Of a stretch of DNA of 64,000 nucleotides, positions 17,309 through 26,385 are shown in pieces. The DNA lies in assembly GCF_002858675.1 (NCBI RefSeq), contig NZ_PJZF01000001.1:310001-374000 (forward strand), written 5' to 3'. The DNA is from Chimaeribacter californicus (GTDB lineage: Bacteria; Pseudomonadota; Gammaproteobacteria; Enterobacterales; Enterobacteriaceae). Below the pieces are notes generated by a model that saw only the letters and a program-made list of their open reading frames with translations, made no database searches and was not told the origin of the DNA. Position 1 is the stretch's first letter. Each line of letters opens with the position of its first letter. A program made the translations under genes and the position numbers.

Positions 17309-19348
17309 ATGAACAAATTTGTCAGAGTTACCGCGATTGCGGCGGGCCTGTTTCTGGCGGGCGTAAGCTTTGCCAATGAAGCCCCCGTGACGCTTGAGAC
17401 GCTGCCTCAGCTCCAGCAGGAGCCGCAGGACGCCACCGTCAGCGAACGTGTGACGGCGCGTTTCACCCGTTCCCATTACCGTCAGTTTGACCTTGATGAG
17501 AACTTCTCCGCGAAAATCTTCGATCGCTACCTCAATATGCTGGACTTCAACCACAACGTGTTGATGGCGGCAGATGTGGCGCAATTTGCGGATAAAAAAA
17601 CCAGCATGGGCGAGGAGCTGAAAACCGGCAAGCTCGATACCGCCTATGCCCTGTTCAATCTGGCGCAGAAACGCCGGTTTGAACGCTTCCAATATGCATT
17701 GACGGTACTGGCCAGACCCATGGACTTTACCGGCAATGACACCATTGACCTTGACCGCAGCAAAGCGCCGTGGCCGAAGGACATCAATGAGCTGAACAGC
17801 CTATGGGACGCCAAAGTCAAATATGACGAGCTGAACCTTAAGCTTACCGGCAAAGATGAAAAAGAGATCCGCGATGTGCTCAGCAAACGCTACCATTTCG
17901 CGATTAAGCGTCTGGCGCAGAGCAACAGCGAAGATGTGTTCCAGCTGATCATGAATGCGTTCGCGCATGAGATTGACCCGCACACCAATTATCTCTCCCC
18001 GCGTAACACCGAGCAGTTCAATACCGAGATGAGCCTGTCGCTGGAAGGGATCGGGGCTGTGCTGCAACAGGATGATGACTACACCGTCATTAATTCCATG
18101 GTGCCGGGTGGCCCGGCGGCGAAAAGCAAAAACATCACCGTGGGCGATCGTATCGTCGGGGTAGGCCAGAGCGGCAAACCGGTGGTGGACGTGATTGGCT
18201 GGCGTCTGGATGATGTGGTCGCGCTGATTAAAGGGCCGAAGGGCAGTAAAGTGCGTCTGGAAGTGCTGCCGGCCGGGAAGGGCACCAAAACCCGTACCGT
18301 GACCCTGACGCGTGAGCGCATCCGCCTGGAAGACCGTGCCGTGAAAATGACGGTAAAAACTTTCGGCAAGCAGAAAGTCGCGGTGATGGACATCCCCGGC
18401 TTCTACGTGGGCCTGACGGATGACGTCAAGGTGCAGTTGCAGAAGATGGAGAAACAGCACGTCACCAGCCTGGTTATCGATCTGCGGACCAACGGCGGCG
18501 GCGCGCTGACCGAGGCGGTGTCGCTTTCCGGCCTGTTCATCCCGAGCGGCCCGGTGGTTCAGGTGCGCGACAACAACGGCAAGGTGCGTGAAGACAGCGA
18601 CACCGACGGCGTGGTCTATTACAAAGGGCCGCTGGTGGTGCTGGTTGACCGCTTCAGCGCCTCGGCGTCTGAGATTTTCGCGGCCGCCATGCAGGATTAC
18701 GGCCGGGCGTTGATTGTGGGTGAACCGACCTTCGGTAAGGGCACCGTGCAGCAGTACCGTTCGCTGAACCGCATCTATGACCAGATGCTGCGCCCTGAGT
18801 GGCCGGCGCTGGGCTCGGTGCAGTACACCATCCAGAAATTCTACCGGGTTAACGGCGGCAGTACCCAGCGTAAAGGGGTTACGCCGGACATCCTGATGCC
18901 GACCGGTATCGAGGCGGCAGAAACCGGGGAAGCCTTCGAGGATAACGCCCTGCCGTGGGACAGCATTAACGCGGCGACCTACAGCAAAACCGGCGACATG
19001 AAACCGTTCGTGCCGGCGCTGCTGAAAACGCACGCTGACCGTATCGCCGGCGATCCGGAGTTCCAGAGCATTGCGCAGGACATTGAAAAGTATAAGGCGA
19101 CCAAAGATAAGCGCGACATCGTGTCACTCAATTTTGCCCAGCGCGAAAAAGAGAACCACGAAGATGACGCCATCCGCCTGAACCGCATCAATGAGCGCTT
19201 CAAACGCGAAGGGAAAAAACCGCTGAAATCGCTCGACGATCTGCCGAAAGATTACCAGCAGCCCGATCCTTATCTCGATGAGACGGCGCATATTGCGCTT
19301 GATCTTTCCAGGATGGAATCCTCTGAGGGTAATGCGGCAGCGAAGTAA
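17309..19348 (+). CDS. prc: Tail-specific periplasmic protease Prc (Tsp)
   Basis: Periplasmic serine/lysine protease that degrades proteins with nonpolar C-termini and processes FtsI; with NlpI it controls the peptidoglycan endopeptidase MepS. It has 679 residues: signal peptide ending SFA, an N-terminal helical domain, a PDZ domain with GIGAVLQQDDDYTVI and GGPAAKSKNI, and the S41 protease core. The Ser-Lys dyad is visible: Ser452 in RFSASASE and Lys477 in TFGKGTVQQ. A C-terminal DUF3340-type region follows. A strong terminator comes right after. It forms an operon with proQ. Confidence 0.97.
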   Translation: MNKFVRVTAIAAGLFLAGVSFANEAPVTLETLPQLQQEPQDATVSERVTARFTRSHYRQFDLDENFSAKIFDRYLNMLDFNHNVLMAADVAQFADKKTSMGEELKTGKLDTAYALFNLAQKRRFERFQYALTVLARPMDFTGNDTIDLDRSKAPWPKDINELNSLWDAKVKYDELNLKLTGKDEKEIRDVLSKRYHFAIKRLAQSNSEDVFQLIMNAFAHEIDPHTNYLSPRNTEQFNTEMSLSLEGIGAVLQQDDDYTVINSMVPGGPAAKSKNITVGDRIVGVGQSGKPVVDVIGWRLDDVVALIKGPKGSKVRLEVLPAGKGTKTRTVTLTRERIRLEDRAVKMTVKTFGKQKVAVMDIPGFYVGLTDDVKVQLQKMEKQHVTSLVIDLRTNGGGALTEAVSLSGLFIPSGPVVQVRDNNGKVREDSDTDGVVYYKGPLVVLVDRFSASASEIFAAAMQDYGRALIVGEPTFGKGTVQQYRSLNRIYDQMLRPEWPALGSVQYTIQKFYRVNGGSTQRKGVTPDILMPTGIEAAETGEAFEDNALPWDSINAATYSKTGDMKPFVPALLKTHADRIAGDPEFQSIAQDIEKYKATKDKRDIVSLNFAQREKENHEDDAIRLNRINERFKREGKKPLKSLDDLPKDYQQPDPYLDETAHIALDLSRMESSEGNAAAK

Positions 19349-19364
19349 GCTGGCCCGCCCTGAA

Positions 19365-19390
19365 AAAGCGCACTCCGGTGCGCTTTTTTT
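19365..19390 (+). terminator. Rho-independent terminator of proQ-prc
   Basis: Perfect stem AAAGCGCAC/GTGCGCTTT with a TCCG loop, followed by seven T residues, 17 bp after the prc stop. Confidence 0.93.
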
Positions 19391-19613
19391 ATGCCCCGGG
19401 TTTCACCCGTGGCAGGCGCGGCAATCGCAGGGCAGACATATTTCCCTTAAGTCTTCTCACAATGCGAGACAGATCGCTGCATTTTGTAAAGTTTTGTGAT
19501 TTTAGCAGCTTAAGTGCCGCCAGCGCTTGAATCATGCCGCCAAGCCCATACGATCAGGGGGCAGGCATGTGGCCTGCACGGCAAAACCCTAACGAAGAGG
19601 AAGTGACAATTTT

Positions 19614-20495
19614 ATGATGCGTATAGCGTTATTCCTGCTGACCAACCTGGCAGTGATGGTGGTCTTCGGGCTGGTTCTCAGCCTGACAGGGATCCAATCA
19701 AGCAGTGTCATGGGGTTAATGATCATGGCCGGGCTGTTTGGTTTTGGCGGCGCATTGGTTTCGCTGCTGATGTCCAAATGGATGGCGCTGCGCGCGGTCG
19801 GCGGCGAAGTGATTGAACAACCCCGTAATGCCACCGAGCGCTGGCTGCTCGACACCATCCGCCAGCAGTCACAACAGGCGGGCATCGCCATGCCGCAGGT
19901 GGCGGTTTACCACGCGGCGGACATCAACGCCTTTGCGACCGGTGCCCGGCGTGATGCCTCGCTGGTGGCAGTGAGTACCGGCCTGTTGCAGAACATGAGC
20001 CAGGCAGAAGCAGAAGCGGTGCTGGCCCACGAAATCAGCCACATTGCCAATGGCGACATGGTAACCATGACCCTGATCCAGGGGGTGGTAAACACCTTTG
20101 TTATCTTCATCTCGCGCCTGCTGGCGCAGGTGGCGGCCGGTTTCCTCGGCGGTAACCGCGAGGAAGAGGGCAGCAGCAACGGCAACCCGCTGATCTATTT
20201 TGCGGTGGCGACCGTGCTGGAGCTGGTCTTTGGTATTCTGGCCAGCATCATCACCATGTGGTTCTCCCGCCACCGTGAATTCCACGCCGATGCCGGCTCC
20301 GCGAAGCTGGTCGGGCGTGACAAGATGATTGCGGCGCTGCAACGGCTGAAAACCAGCCATGAACCGCAGGAGGCCGGCAGCATGATGGCGTTCTGTATCA
20401 ATGGTAAAAATAAATCGCTCAGTGAGCTGTTCATGTCTCACCCGCCGCTGGATAAGCGGATTGAGGCGCTGCGCAGCGGCCAGTACCTGAACTGA
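19614..20495 (+). CDS. htpX: Membrane-bound zinc protease HtpX
   Basis: Inner-membrane M48 metalloprotease that removes damaged membrane proteins together with FtsH. The 293 residues contain two N-terminal membrane segments ([21 protein letters not shown] and the [19 protein letters not shown] region), the zinc motif HEISH at 139-143, two further hydrophobic segments and the third zinc ligand in [12 protein letters not shown]. It is virtually the E. coli protein, including the MM start. CpxR regulates htpX in E. coli; the 220-bp upstream gap (containing GTAAAGTTTTGTGA near 19485) was not resolved into a CpxR box. Confidence 0.97.
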   Translation: MMRIALFLLTNLAVMVVFGLVLSLTGIQSSSVMGLMIMAGLFGFGGALVSLLMSKWMALRAVGGEVIEQPRNATERWLLDTIRQQSQQAGIAMPQVAVYHAADINAFATGARRDASLVAVSTGLLQNMSQAEAEAVLAHEISHIANGDMVTMTLIQGVVNTFVIFISRLLAQVAAGFLGGNREEEGSSNGNPLIYFAVATVLELVFGILASIITMWFSRHREFHADAGSAKLVGRDKMIAALQRLKTSHEPQEAGSMMAFCINGKNKSLSELFMSHPPLDKRIEALRSGQYLN

Positions 20496-20510
20496 CCGTG
20501 AAGTAATAGG

Positions 20511-20540
20511 AAAAGCCCCGCCGGTGTGCGGGGCTTTTTT
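20511..20540. terminator. Bidirectional terminator between htpX and yebQ
   Basis: Stem AAAAGCCCCG/CGGGGCTTTT with loop CCGGTGTG. A-run on one side and T-run on the other serve both convergent genes. Confidence 0.93.
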
Positions 20541-20546
20541 ATGGCG

Positions 20547-21956
20547 TCAGCGCGGTGGGCTCTGCGGTGACGGGGGGCTTTCTGCGGCCGGGCCGCGTTG
20601 CTGGGTCATCCGCAGGAAGCTGACCACCGCACCACCCGCCGCCAGCGTGCCGCCCAGCAGCAGTGAGGCATGGGTGCCGGCCTGTGAAAACAGATTAAAC
20701 ATCAGTGCTACCAGCGCCGCGCCGGCCGTCTGGCCCAGCAGGCGGGCCGTACCGAGCATACCGCTGGCCCCGCCGCTGCGCTCACGCGGGGCGGCGCTGA
20801 TAATGGTATGATTGTTGGGCGACTGAAACAGGCCGAAACCGGCACCACACAGGATCATCCGCCAGATAATATCGCCGTCACTGGGGGAGGCCGGCAGTAA
20901 CGCCAGCGCAAAGAGGCCACCGGCAAACACCAGCAGGCCGATGCCGCCCAGCAGCCCGGCGTGGTAGCGCTCCACCAGCCTTCCGGCAATCGGGGCCATC
21001 ACCATCGTCGCCAGCGGCCAGGGTGTCAGCAGCAGGCCGGTTTCCACTTCACTTCGGCCCAGCACGGTTTGCAGGAAGAACGGCAACGACACAAAGGCCA
21101 GCATCTGGGCACTGAAGGAGCAGACTGAAGTGCCGATTGACAGCGAAAAGATCGGGATACGCAGCAGATCAACCGGCAATAGCGGGAAGGGCTGATTCAG
21201 CTGCCGCCGGACAAACACCACGCCGACAATCAGCAGCACCAGTACTTCCCCCAGCGTCAGCAGCCGGCTCTGCCCCTGGGCAAAGCCGCTCAGCGCGGTA
21301 ATCAGCAAGCCGAAGGTCAGGGCATTCAATACTCCGCTCAGCACATCAAAACGCTGGCCTTTACGGCGGCTGAGGTTGGCCGGTAAAAACTTCATACCGA
21401 GTGCCAACGCCACCAGGCCAATCGGCAGATTAATGGCGAACAGCCAGGGCCAGGCGGCAAAAGAGAGAATGGCAGAGGCCACCGTTGGCCCGGCTGCGGA
21501 AGAGACCGCCACAATCAGCGCGTTGATGCCCATACCGCGCCCCAGATAGCGCTGCGGGTAGATAATACGTATCAGGGCGGTATTGACGCTCATGATCGCC
21601 GCCGCGCCAAACCCTTGCAGCACGCGGGCGATGGTCAGAGTGGTTAACGAGTCGGACAGGGCGCAAAACACAGAGGTAATGCTGAACACCAGCAACCCGG
21701 CCTGATAGATACGGCGATAGCCTAGAATATCCCCCAATGAGGAGAGTGAAAGCAGAGAGATGGTGATTGCCAGTTGGTAGGCGTTCACAATCCAGATGGA
21801 AGAGGCCGGGCTGGCATGCAGATCTTTGGCAATGGTCGGCAGCGCAACGTTGGCGATGGCGCCATCCAGTACGGAAACAATAATACCCAGGGCGATGGCC
21901 AGGATCGCGCCATAACGTTGGGGGACGGGCAGTCCGTCAGCAGGGGTTGCGGTCAT
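20547..21956 (-). CDS. yebQ: MFS drug/solute exporter of the DHA2 family (YebQ)
   Basis: An inner-membrane transporter of 469 residues with many hydrophobic helices. Motif A is GDILGYRRIY between helices 2 and 3; motif C-like GINALIVAVSSAAGPT lies in helix 5. The first helix has LDGAIANVALPTIA, which is diagnostic for the DHA2 (14-helix) proton antiporters. Sequence pattern and position next to htpX match E. coli YebQ, whose substrate is not established. The C-terminus is a short Pro/Ser/Gln tail. It is convergent with htpX. Confidence 0.92.
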   Translation of the reverse strand: MTATPADGLPVPQRYGAILAIALGIIVSVLDGAIANVALPTIAKDLHASPASSIWIVNAYQLAITISLLSLSSLGDILGYRRIYQAGLLVFSITSVFCALSDSLTTLTIARVLQGFGAAAIMSVNTALIRIIYPQRYLGRGMGINALIVAVSSAAGPTVASAILSFAAWPWLFAINLPIGLVALALGMKFLPANLSRRKGQRFDVLSGVLNALTFGLLITALSGFAQGQSRLLTLGEVLVLLIVGVVFVRRQLNQPFPLLPVDLLRIPIFSLSIGTSVCSFSAQMLAFVSLPFFLQTVLGRSEVETGLLLTPWPLATMVMAPIAGRLVERYHAGLLGGIGLLVFAGGLFALALLPASPSDGDIIWRMILCGAGFGLFQSPNNHTIISAAPRERSGGASGMLGTARLLGQTAGAALVALMFNLFSQAGTHASLLLGGTLAAGGAVVSFLRMTQQRGPAAESPPSPQSPPR

Positions 21957-22075
21957 GAAAGCAGTCTGAGGCTAAATAGGTGATGTTTAAAATATTACCA
22001 TGCTAATTATTTAAGCGTGGCGTTTCATGCCGGTAACCGGCCTCTTTTTTGTAAGCAACCGCTGCCCGGCAGAGG

Positions 22076-22900
22076 TTAGTTGTAGTGCAATGATTTACGC
22101 AACTGGCTGGGGCTGACCCCAAACGCTTTTTTGAACGACGTAGAAAAGTTATTGCTGTCGCTGAAACCGCAGGCAAAGGCGATCTCCGTCAGGGTGTCAT
22201 CCGTAGACTGAATCTGGTATTTCGCCCGGTTCAGCCGCAGGGTATTCAGGTATTTCTGCGGCGTCTGGCCGGTATGGCTGAGGAACTGGCGATGCAGGGT
22301 ACGGGGCGTGATAAAAAAGCGCTCAGCCAGCGCCTCCCAGTTAATGTCATCCTGCGGGTTTTGTTGCAGGTAGAGCAGGATTTGTTGCAGTTTATCCTGG
22401 TTAGAACCGGTGGGGGTAACCCGGTAACGCCCTTGGCGCAACAGCATCAGGATGCGCAAAAACAGCGTCTCCTGGCGGCACTGCTCAATCAACGGCTCCT
22501 GTTCAACCTGAAGTTTCATCTCATCCAGCAGGCTTTTCAGCGCTTTTTTCAGCACCGGGCTGATGCTCCAGACACACCCATCATCCGGTGAGGGTAAGAG
22601 GTGGCTGAAGTTTTTAATGAAGGTAAAAGAGGCATTAGGCCGGTAGAGAATATTGACCAGCCGCAAGTCGTCCACTTGTTCGAACAGATGACGATCGTCG
22701 GCATTGATGTAAAAGCACATGCCGCAATTAATGGTGTACGGGAAATCATTCAGAACGTGTAACCCGCTGCCGCCATCCACAATGAAGATTTCATTAAAAT
22801 CGTGGGTATGTTCAGGAAAAGGCTCCTGCGGCTCGCGAAATGCCAGGGCCACGGCATCCTCCTGGCGCGGGAAAAAATCAAAGCTGCGCAAGGTATACAT
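22076..22900 (-). CDS. AraC-family regulator, RhaS/RhaR-like
   Basis: A 274-residue transcription factor with an N-terminal cupin sensor (EHTHDFNEIFIVDGGSG, HVLNDFPYTIN, DDRHLFEQVDDLRL) and two C-terminal helix-turn-helix motifs. The second ends in the classic IAFACGFSDSNNFSTSFKK. The cupin half closely resembles RhaS and RhaR, the rhamnose regulators, including the HVLND and HTHDF motifs. No rha genes are in the window. A KdgR-like palindrome lies at 22984-23002 between this gene and kdgR, so it probably belongs to the pectin/uronate circuit, perhaps sensing a pectin-derived sugar such as rhamnose or a rhamnogalacturonan fragment (inference). In E. coli this position next to kdgR is held by yobH. 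Confidence 0.88.
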   Translation of the reverse strand: MYTLRSFDFFPRQEDAVALAFREPQEPFPEHTHDFNEIFIVDGGSGLHVLNDFPYTINCGMCFYINADDRHLFEQVDDLRLVNILYRPNASFTFIKNFSHLLPSPDDGCVWSISPVLKKALKSLLDEMKLQVEQEPLIEQCRQETLFLRILMLLRQGRYRVTPTGSNQDKLQQILLYLQQNPQDDINWEALAERFFITPRTLHRQFLSHTGQTPQKYLNTLRLNRAKYQIQSTDDTLTEIAFACGFSDSNNFSTSFKKAFGVSPSQLRKSLHYN

Positions 22901-22983
22901 GTGGGTCTCTCACTCTGGCCGGGCCACACAATACGCAGCCCGCGGTTAGGGAATGGCATTAATTAAAACGTATAAATAAAAAA

Positions 22984-23002
22984 AATAAACCAACGTTTCA
23001 TT
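22984..23002. promoter_or_regulatory. Candidate KdgR operator upstream of the RhaS-like gene and kdgR
   Basis: AATAAACCAACGTTTCATT matches 17 of 19 positions of the KdgR consensus as I recall it (AATGAAACRNYGTTTCATT), with an intact right half-site. It lies 83 bp before the regulator start, on the shared divergent region. It could mediate KdgR control of the AraC gene, autoregulation, or both. Confidence 0.6.
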
Positions 23003-23177
23003 AAATTGTGACGGCGGTGAGATATTTTCTTATCAGCATGAAGAAAGAGTGAAAGGTGCCTGAAAGTCCCGTAGATTGCTAACTGTGCGCTATTTCTTTT
23101 ATACTGAATTACTGTTCTGATTTTTTTGAAACCCATTAATCCGGGCCATACAGCGGGCCGGAGAAGGTAAGGCAACC

Positions 23178-23969
23178 ATGGCTATTGCAGATTTTGATAA
23201 ACAACCCGATTCCGTTTCCTCCGTACTTAAGGTGTTCGGCATCCTTCAGGCGCTGGGTGAAGAACGGGAAATTGGGATTACTGAACTCTCCCAGCGGGTG
23301 ATGATGTCTAAGAGCACTGTCTATCGCTTTCTGCAAACCATGAAGTCCCTGGGCTACGTGGCGCAGGAGGGGGAGTCAGAGAAGTATTCACTGACACTGA
23401 AGCTGTTTGAACTGGGGGCCAAGGCGTTGCAGAACGTCGATCTGATCCGCAGTGCTGACATCGAAATGCGTGAGCTGTCAAAGCTGACCCGGGAAACCAT
23501 CCACCTCGGGGCGCTGGATGAAGACAGCATCGTCTACATCCATAAAATTGACTCCATGTATAACCTGCGTATGTATTCCCGCATCGGCCGCCGTAACCCG
23601 CTGCACAGCACGGCCATCGGCAAAGTGTTACTGGCCTGGCGCGATCGCAAAGACGTGGCGGAAGTGTTGAAGGATGTGGAATTTACCCGCAGCACCTCGC
23701 GCACGGTCGGCAGCGCAGATGAGCTGATGCCGGTGCTCGATCTGGTGCGTGAGCAGGGTTACGGTGAGGACAACGAAGAGCAGGAAGAGGGGCTGCGTTG
23801 CCTGGCGGTGCCGGTATTCGACCGCTTTGGCGTGGTGATCGCCGGCCTGAGCATGTCGTTCCCGACTATCCGCTTCTCGGAAGAGGCGAAAGTGGATTAC
23901 GTCGCGATGCTGCACACCGCTGCCCGCAATATCTCCGAACAAATGGGCTATCACGACTATCCGTTCTGA
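23178..23969 (+). CDS. kdgR: KDG-responsive repressor KdgR (IclR family)
   Basis: Represses pectin/uronate catabolism and exit genes; released by 2-keto-3-deoxygluconate. The 263 residues carry an N-terminal winged helix-turn-helix (ITELSQRVMMSKSTVYRFLQ, then TMKSLGYV) and an IclR effector domain (ETIHLGALDEDSIVYIHKI, PLHSTAIGKVLLAW, GLRCLAVPVFDRFG). Its likely targets in this window are kduID, kdgF and the adjacent RhaS-like gene, all of which have KdgR-like sites. AGGTAAGG precedes the start. The protein is almost identical in design to E. coli and Dickeya KdgR. Confidence 0.97.
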   Translation: MAIADFDKQPDSVSSVLKVFGILQALGEEREIGITELSQRVMMSKSTVYRFLQTMKSLGYVAQEGESEKYSLTLKLFELGAKALQNVDLIRSADIEMRELSKLTRETIHLGALDEDSIVYIHKIDSMYNLRMYSRIGRRNPLHSTAIGKVLLAWRDRKDVAEVLKDVEFTRSTSRTVGSADELMPVLDLVREQGYGEDNEEQEEGLRCLAVPVFDRFGVVIAGLSMSFPTIRFSEEAKVDYVAMLHTAARNISEQMGYHDYPF

Positions 23970-23986
23970 TGGCTACATGAACCGAT

Positions 23987-24019
23987 AAAAAAACCGGCGC
24001 ACGATGCGCCGGTTTTTTT
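23987..24019. terminator. Bidirectional terminator between kdgR and tcyP
   Basis: Near-perfect palindrome of A-run, ACCGGCGCA/TGCGCCGGT with a CGA loop, and T-run. It serves both convergent genes. Confidence 0.94.
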
Positions 24020-24041
24020 GTGCAGCTTACCTTCAGCGGAA

Positions 24042-25433
24042 TCAGCGGTGCGCCAGTTCTGCCGTCTCGTCTGCGTCCATCAGCGCGTTGTCAGTCTGGC
24101 GCATCAGCTGGCTGGTCACGGTACCGGCCGTCATTGAACCACTGACGTTCAGGGCAGTACGTCCCATATCGATCAACGGTTCGACGGAGATCAGCAACGC
24201 CACCAGCGTCACCGGCAGGCCCATCGCCGGCAGCACAATCAGCGCCGCGAAAGTCGCGCCGCCACCCACGCCCGCCACACCGGCAGAGCTGAGGGTCACG
24301 ATGCCCACCAGCGTGGCAATCCATACCGGGTCAAACGGGTTGATGCCCACCGTCGGGGCCACCATTACGGCCAGCATGGTCGGGTAGAGCCCGGCACAGC
24401 CGTTCTGCCCGATGGTCGCGCCAAAGGAGGCGGAGAAGCTGGCGATAGATTCCGGGATACCCAGGCGGCGGGTTTGCGCTTCCACGCTCAGCGGAATGGT
24501 CGCGGCGCTGGAACGGCTGGTGAAGGCGAACGTCAGCACCGGCCAGACTTTGCGGAAGAAGCGGCCGGGGTTGACCCCGACACCGGCCAGGAACAGGGCG
24601 TGAACCACAAACATGATGCCCAGGCCGAGATAAGACGCCACCACGAAGCTACCGAGCTTGATGATGTCCTGGACGTTGGAACCGGCCACGACTTTGGTCA
24701 TCAGTGCCAGCACGCCATACGGCGTCAGTTTCATTACCAGGCGCACCAGCTTCATCACCCAGGATTGCAGGGTATCGATGGCCACCAGCACACGCTCGCC
24801 TTTGGTTTTGTCATCTTTCAGCAGCTGCAACGCCGCCACACCCAGGAACGCAGCAAAGATCACCACGCTGATGATGGACGTCGGGCTGGCACCGGTCAGT
24901 TCGGCAAACGGGTTTTTCGGCACGAAAGAGAGCAGCAGTTGCGGGACGGTCAAATCTGCGACTTTACCGGCATAGTTCGTCTGCAAGGCGGCCAGACGCG
25001 CCGTCTCCTGCGCGCCCTGTACCAGGCCATCTGCCGTCAGGTGGAACAGCCAGGTCACCAGCACGCCGACCAGTGCCGCAATCATGGTAGTGATAAGCAG
25101 GGTGCCGATGGTCAGGACGCTGATTTTGCCCAGGGAAGAGGCATTATGCAGCTTTGCCACCGCGCTCAGAATAGAAGCAAACACCAGCGGCATCACAATC
25201 ATCTGCAGCAACTGCACATAACCATTGCCGACGATGTTGAACCAGCTGATTGAGGTTTTCAGCGTTTCGCTGTCTGAGCCGTAAACCGCCTGCAGGCCGA
25301 GGCCAAACAGCACGCCCAGCACCAGACCTGCCAACACTTTTTTTGCCAGGCTCCAGGCCTTATGGCGGGTTTGCGCCAAAAGCCACAGGAGGGCAACAAA
25401 AACCACTACGTTAATAACGAGCGGAAGATTCAT
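24042..25433 (-). CDS. tcyP: L-cystine symporter TcyP (YdjN)
   Basis: Sodium/proton-dependent cystine importer of the DAACS (glutamate-transporter) fold, 463 residues. Signatures include [57 protein letters not shown] (serine-rich re-entrant loop), [18 protein letters not shown] and [18 protein letters not shown]. Match to E. coli YdjN is essentially end to end. ATG 25433 has GGAGAG behind it; the two extra upstream codons of the open frame are not used. CysB controls it in E. coli; I did not resolve a CysB site. Confidence 0.96.
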   Translation of the reverse strand: MNLPLVINVVVFVALLWLLAQTRHKAWSLAKKVLAGLVLGVLFGLGLQAVYGSDSETLKTSISWFNIVGNGYVQLLQMIVMPLVFASILSAVAKLHNASSLGKISVLTIGTLLITTMIAALVGVLVTWLFHLTADGLVQGAQETARLAALQTNYAGKVADLTVPQLLLSFVPKNPFAELTGASPTSIISVVIFAAFLGVAALQLLKDDKTKGERVLVAIDTLQSWVMKLVRLVMKLTPYGVLALMTKVVAGSNVQDIIKLGSFVVASYLGLGIMFVVHALFLAGVGVNPGRFFRKVWPVLTFAFTSRSSAATIPLSVEAQTRRLGIPESIASFSASFGATIGQNGCAGLYPTMLAVMVAPTVGINPFDPVWIATLVGIVTLSSAGVAGVGGGATFAALIVLPAMGLPVTLVALLISVEPLIDMGRTALNVSGSMTAGTVTSQLMRQTDNALMDADETAELAHR

Positions 25434-25626
25434 ACCCAACTCTCCAGAAGTTATCCAATAAACAGTGCATTATTTTCAGGGCACCCGTTTTTTCAGACGG
25501 TTTACCCTGACTTTTGCCTGCGTATAGGGTAACAGGCCGCAATAAGGGCGCTTATAACCAGATCTTATGGCTTATAACTTTTCCTGTGATTCAGGCGGTT
25601 ATTTAAACAAGATGGCGATAAGGTGC

Positions 25627-26190
25627 TCAGATTGAGGTGATATTCTTTAGAAACTGGCCCAATGACTGGAGATGGAGCGTATTGATAAAGCCCGGCCCCT
25701 GTTGCCACCAGACTGCCAGCCCCACCAGCACCAGGCACAGCGTGCGCTCCAGCTGGTTGCCGCGCTGGCTGTTCAGAATCGGCAAACGGAAGCGCCAGCG
25801 GCAGGGCCACAGCAACGGGACACCGGCCGGGGTGAGCATATCGGCCATGATGTGGCTCAGGTAGCCAATGATCATCGCGTGCAGCACATCCAGCGGAATA
25901 CCCCAGTCAGCGGGCACCTGAGAGCGGAACAGAAAAATACCGCCGGCGACAGCCAGCAGGCTATGGGTAAACCCACGGTGGCCACACAGGCGGGAAATGG
26001 GCAGCGAAAGCCATTTCAGCCGTTGGCCGAGCAGCGAATTAGGGTGGTCTATGTCCGGTAGCAGCGAAGTGACCAACGCGCCGGGGATAATATGCCACCA
26101 GTCACCCTGTGCCAGCTCAGGGGAAAGTTCTGCCTTTTTGGCGAAAATGGCACAGGCAACAGAAAAAATGAGATGCCCTTCGGCAGTCAT
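25627..26190 (-). CDS. ydjM: Membrane-bound metal-dependent hydrolase family protein YdjM
   Basis: A 187-residue inner-membrane protein of the YdjM family: MTAEGHLIFSVACAIFA, then LLPDIDHPNSLLGQRLK and GHRGFTHSLLA. These are the D-x-D-H and H-R-G-F-T-H metal-binding motifs. YLSHIMADMLTPAGVPLLWP is a second His motif. The three to four hydrophobic segments between motifs place it in the inner membrane. The biochemical substrate is unknown. In E. coli ydjM belongs to the SOS (LexA) regulon, and a LexA-like box lies 20 bp upstream here too. Confidence 0.93.
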   Translation of the reverse strand: MTAEGHLIFSVACAIFAKKAELSPELAQGDWWHIIPGALVTSLLPDIDHPNSLLGQRLKWLSLPISRLCGHRGFTHSLLAVAGGIFLFRSQVPADWGIPLDVLHAMIIGYLSHIMADMLTPAGVPLLWPCRWRFRLPILNSQRGNQLERTLCLVLVGLAVWWQQGPGFINTLHLQSLGQFLKNITSI

Positions 26191-26209
26191 ACGACAATCC
26201 TGACTGAAA

Positions 26210-26229
26210 AACTGGTAATTTATCCAGTA
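26210..26229 (-). promoter_or_regulatory. LexA-like SOS box upstream of ydjM
   Basis: The 20-mer AACTGGTAATTTATCCAGTA is a CTGG-N8-CCAG palindrome with A/T-rich centre, the same half-sites as the E. coli ruvA SOS box. It sits 20-39 bp before the ydjM start, where LexA would block transcription. Confidence 0.75.
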
Positions 26230-26341
26230 TAAAACATATTGTTGGCGCGCGGAAGCCGTTACCCTGTAACTATTTGCAAGCGGAATCAGCCGGAGGGTGA
26301 AAGCAGATAAAAACAGGCGGGCAGCAGGGAAGTGCAGGCAT

Positions 26342-26366
26342 AAAAAAACGCGGCCAGGGCCGCGTT
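26342..26366 (-). terminator. Terminator of kduI-kduD
   Basis: On the minus strand, ACGCGGCC/GGCCGCGT with a short loop followed by seven T residues, about 20 bp after the kduD stop. Confidence 0.9.
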
Positions 26367-26385
26367 ATCGTGATGCGCCGGAACG

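Noticed and set aside
22901-23177. mgrB-like small gene between the AraC gene and kdgR
   Set aside because: No frame with the MgrB pattern (short membrane helix and paired Cys) was found on either strand.
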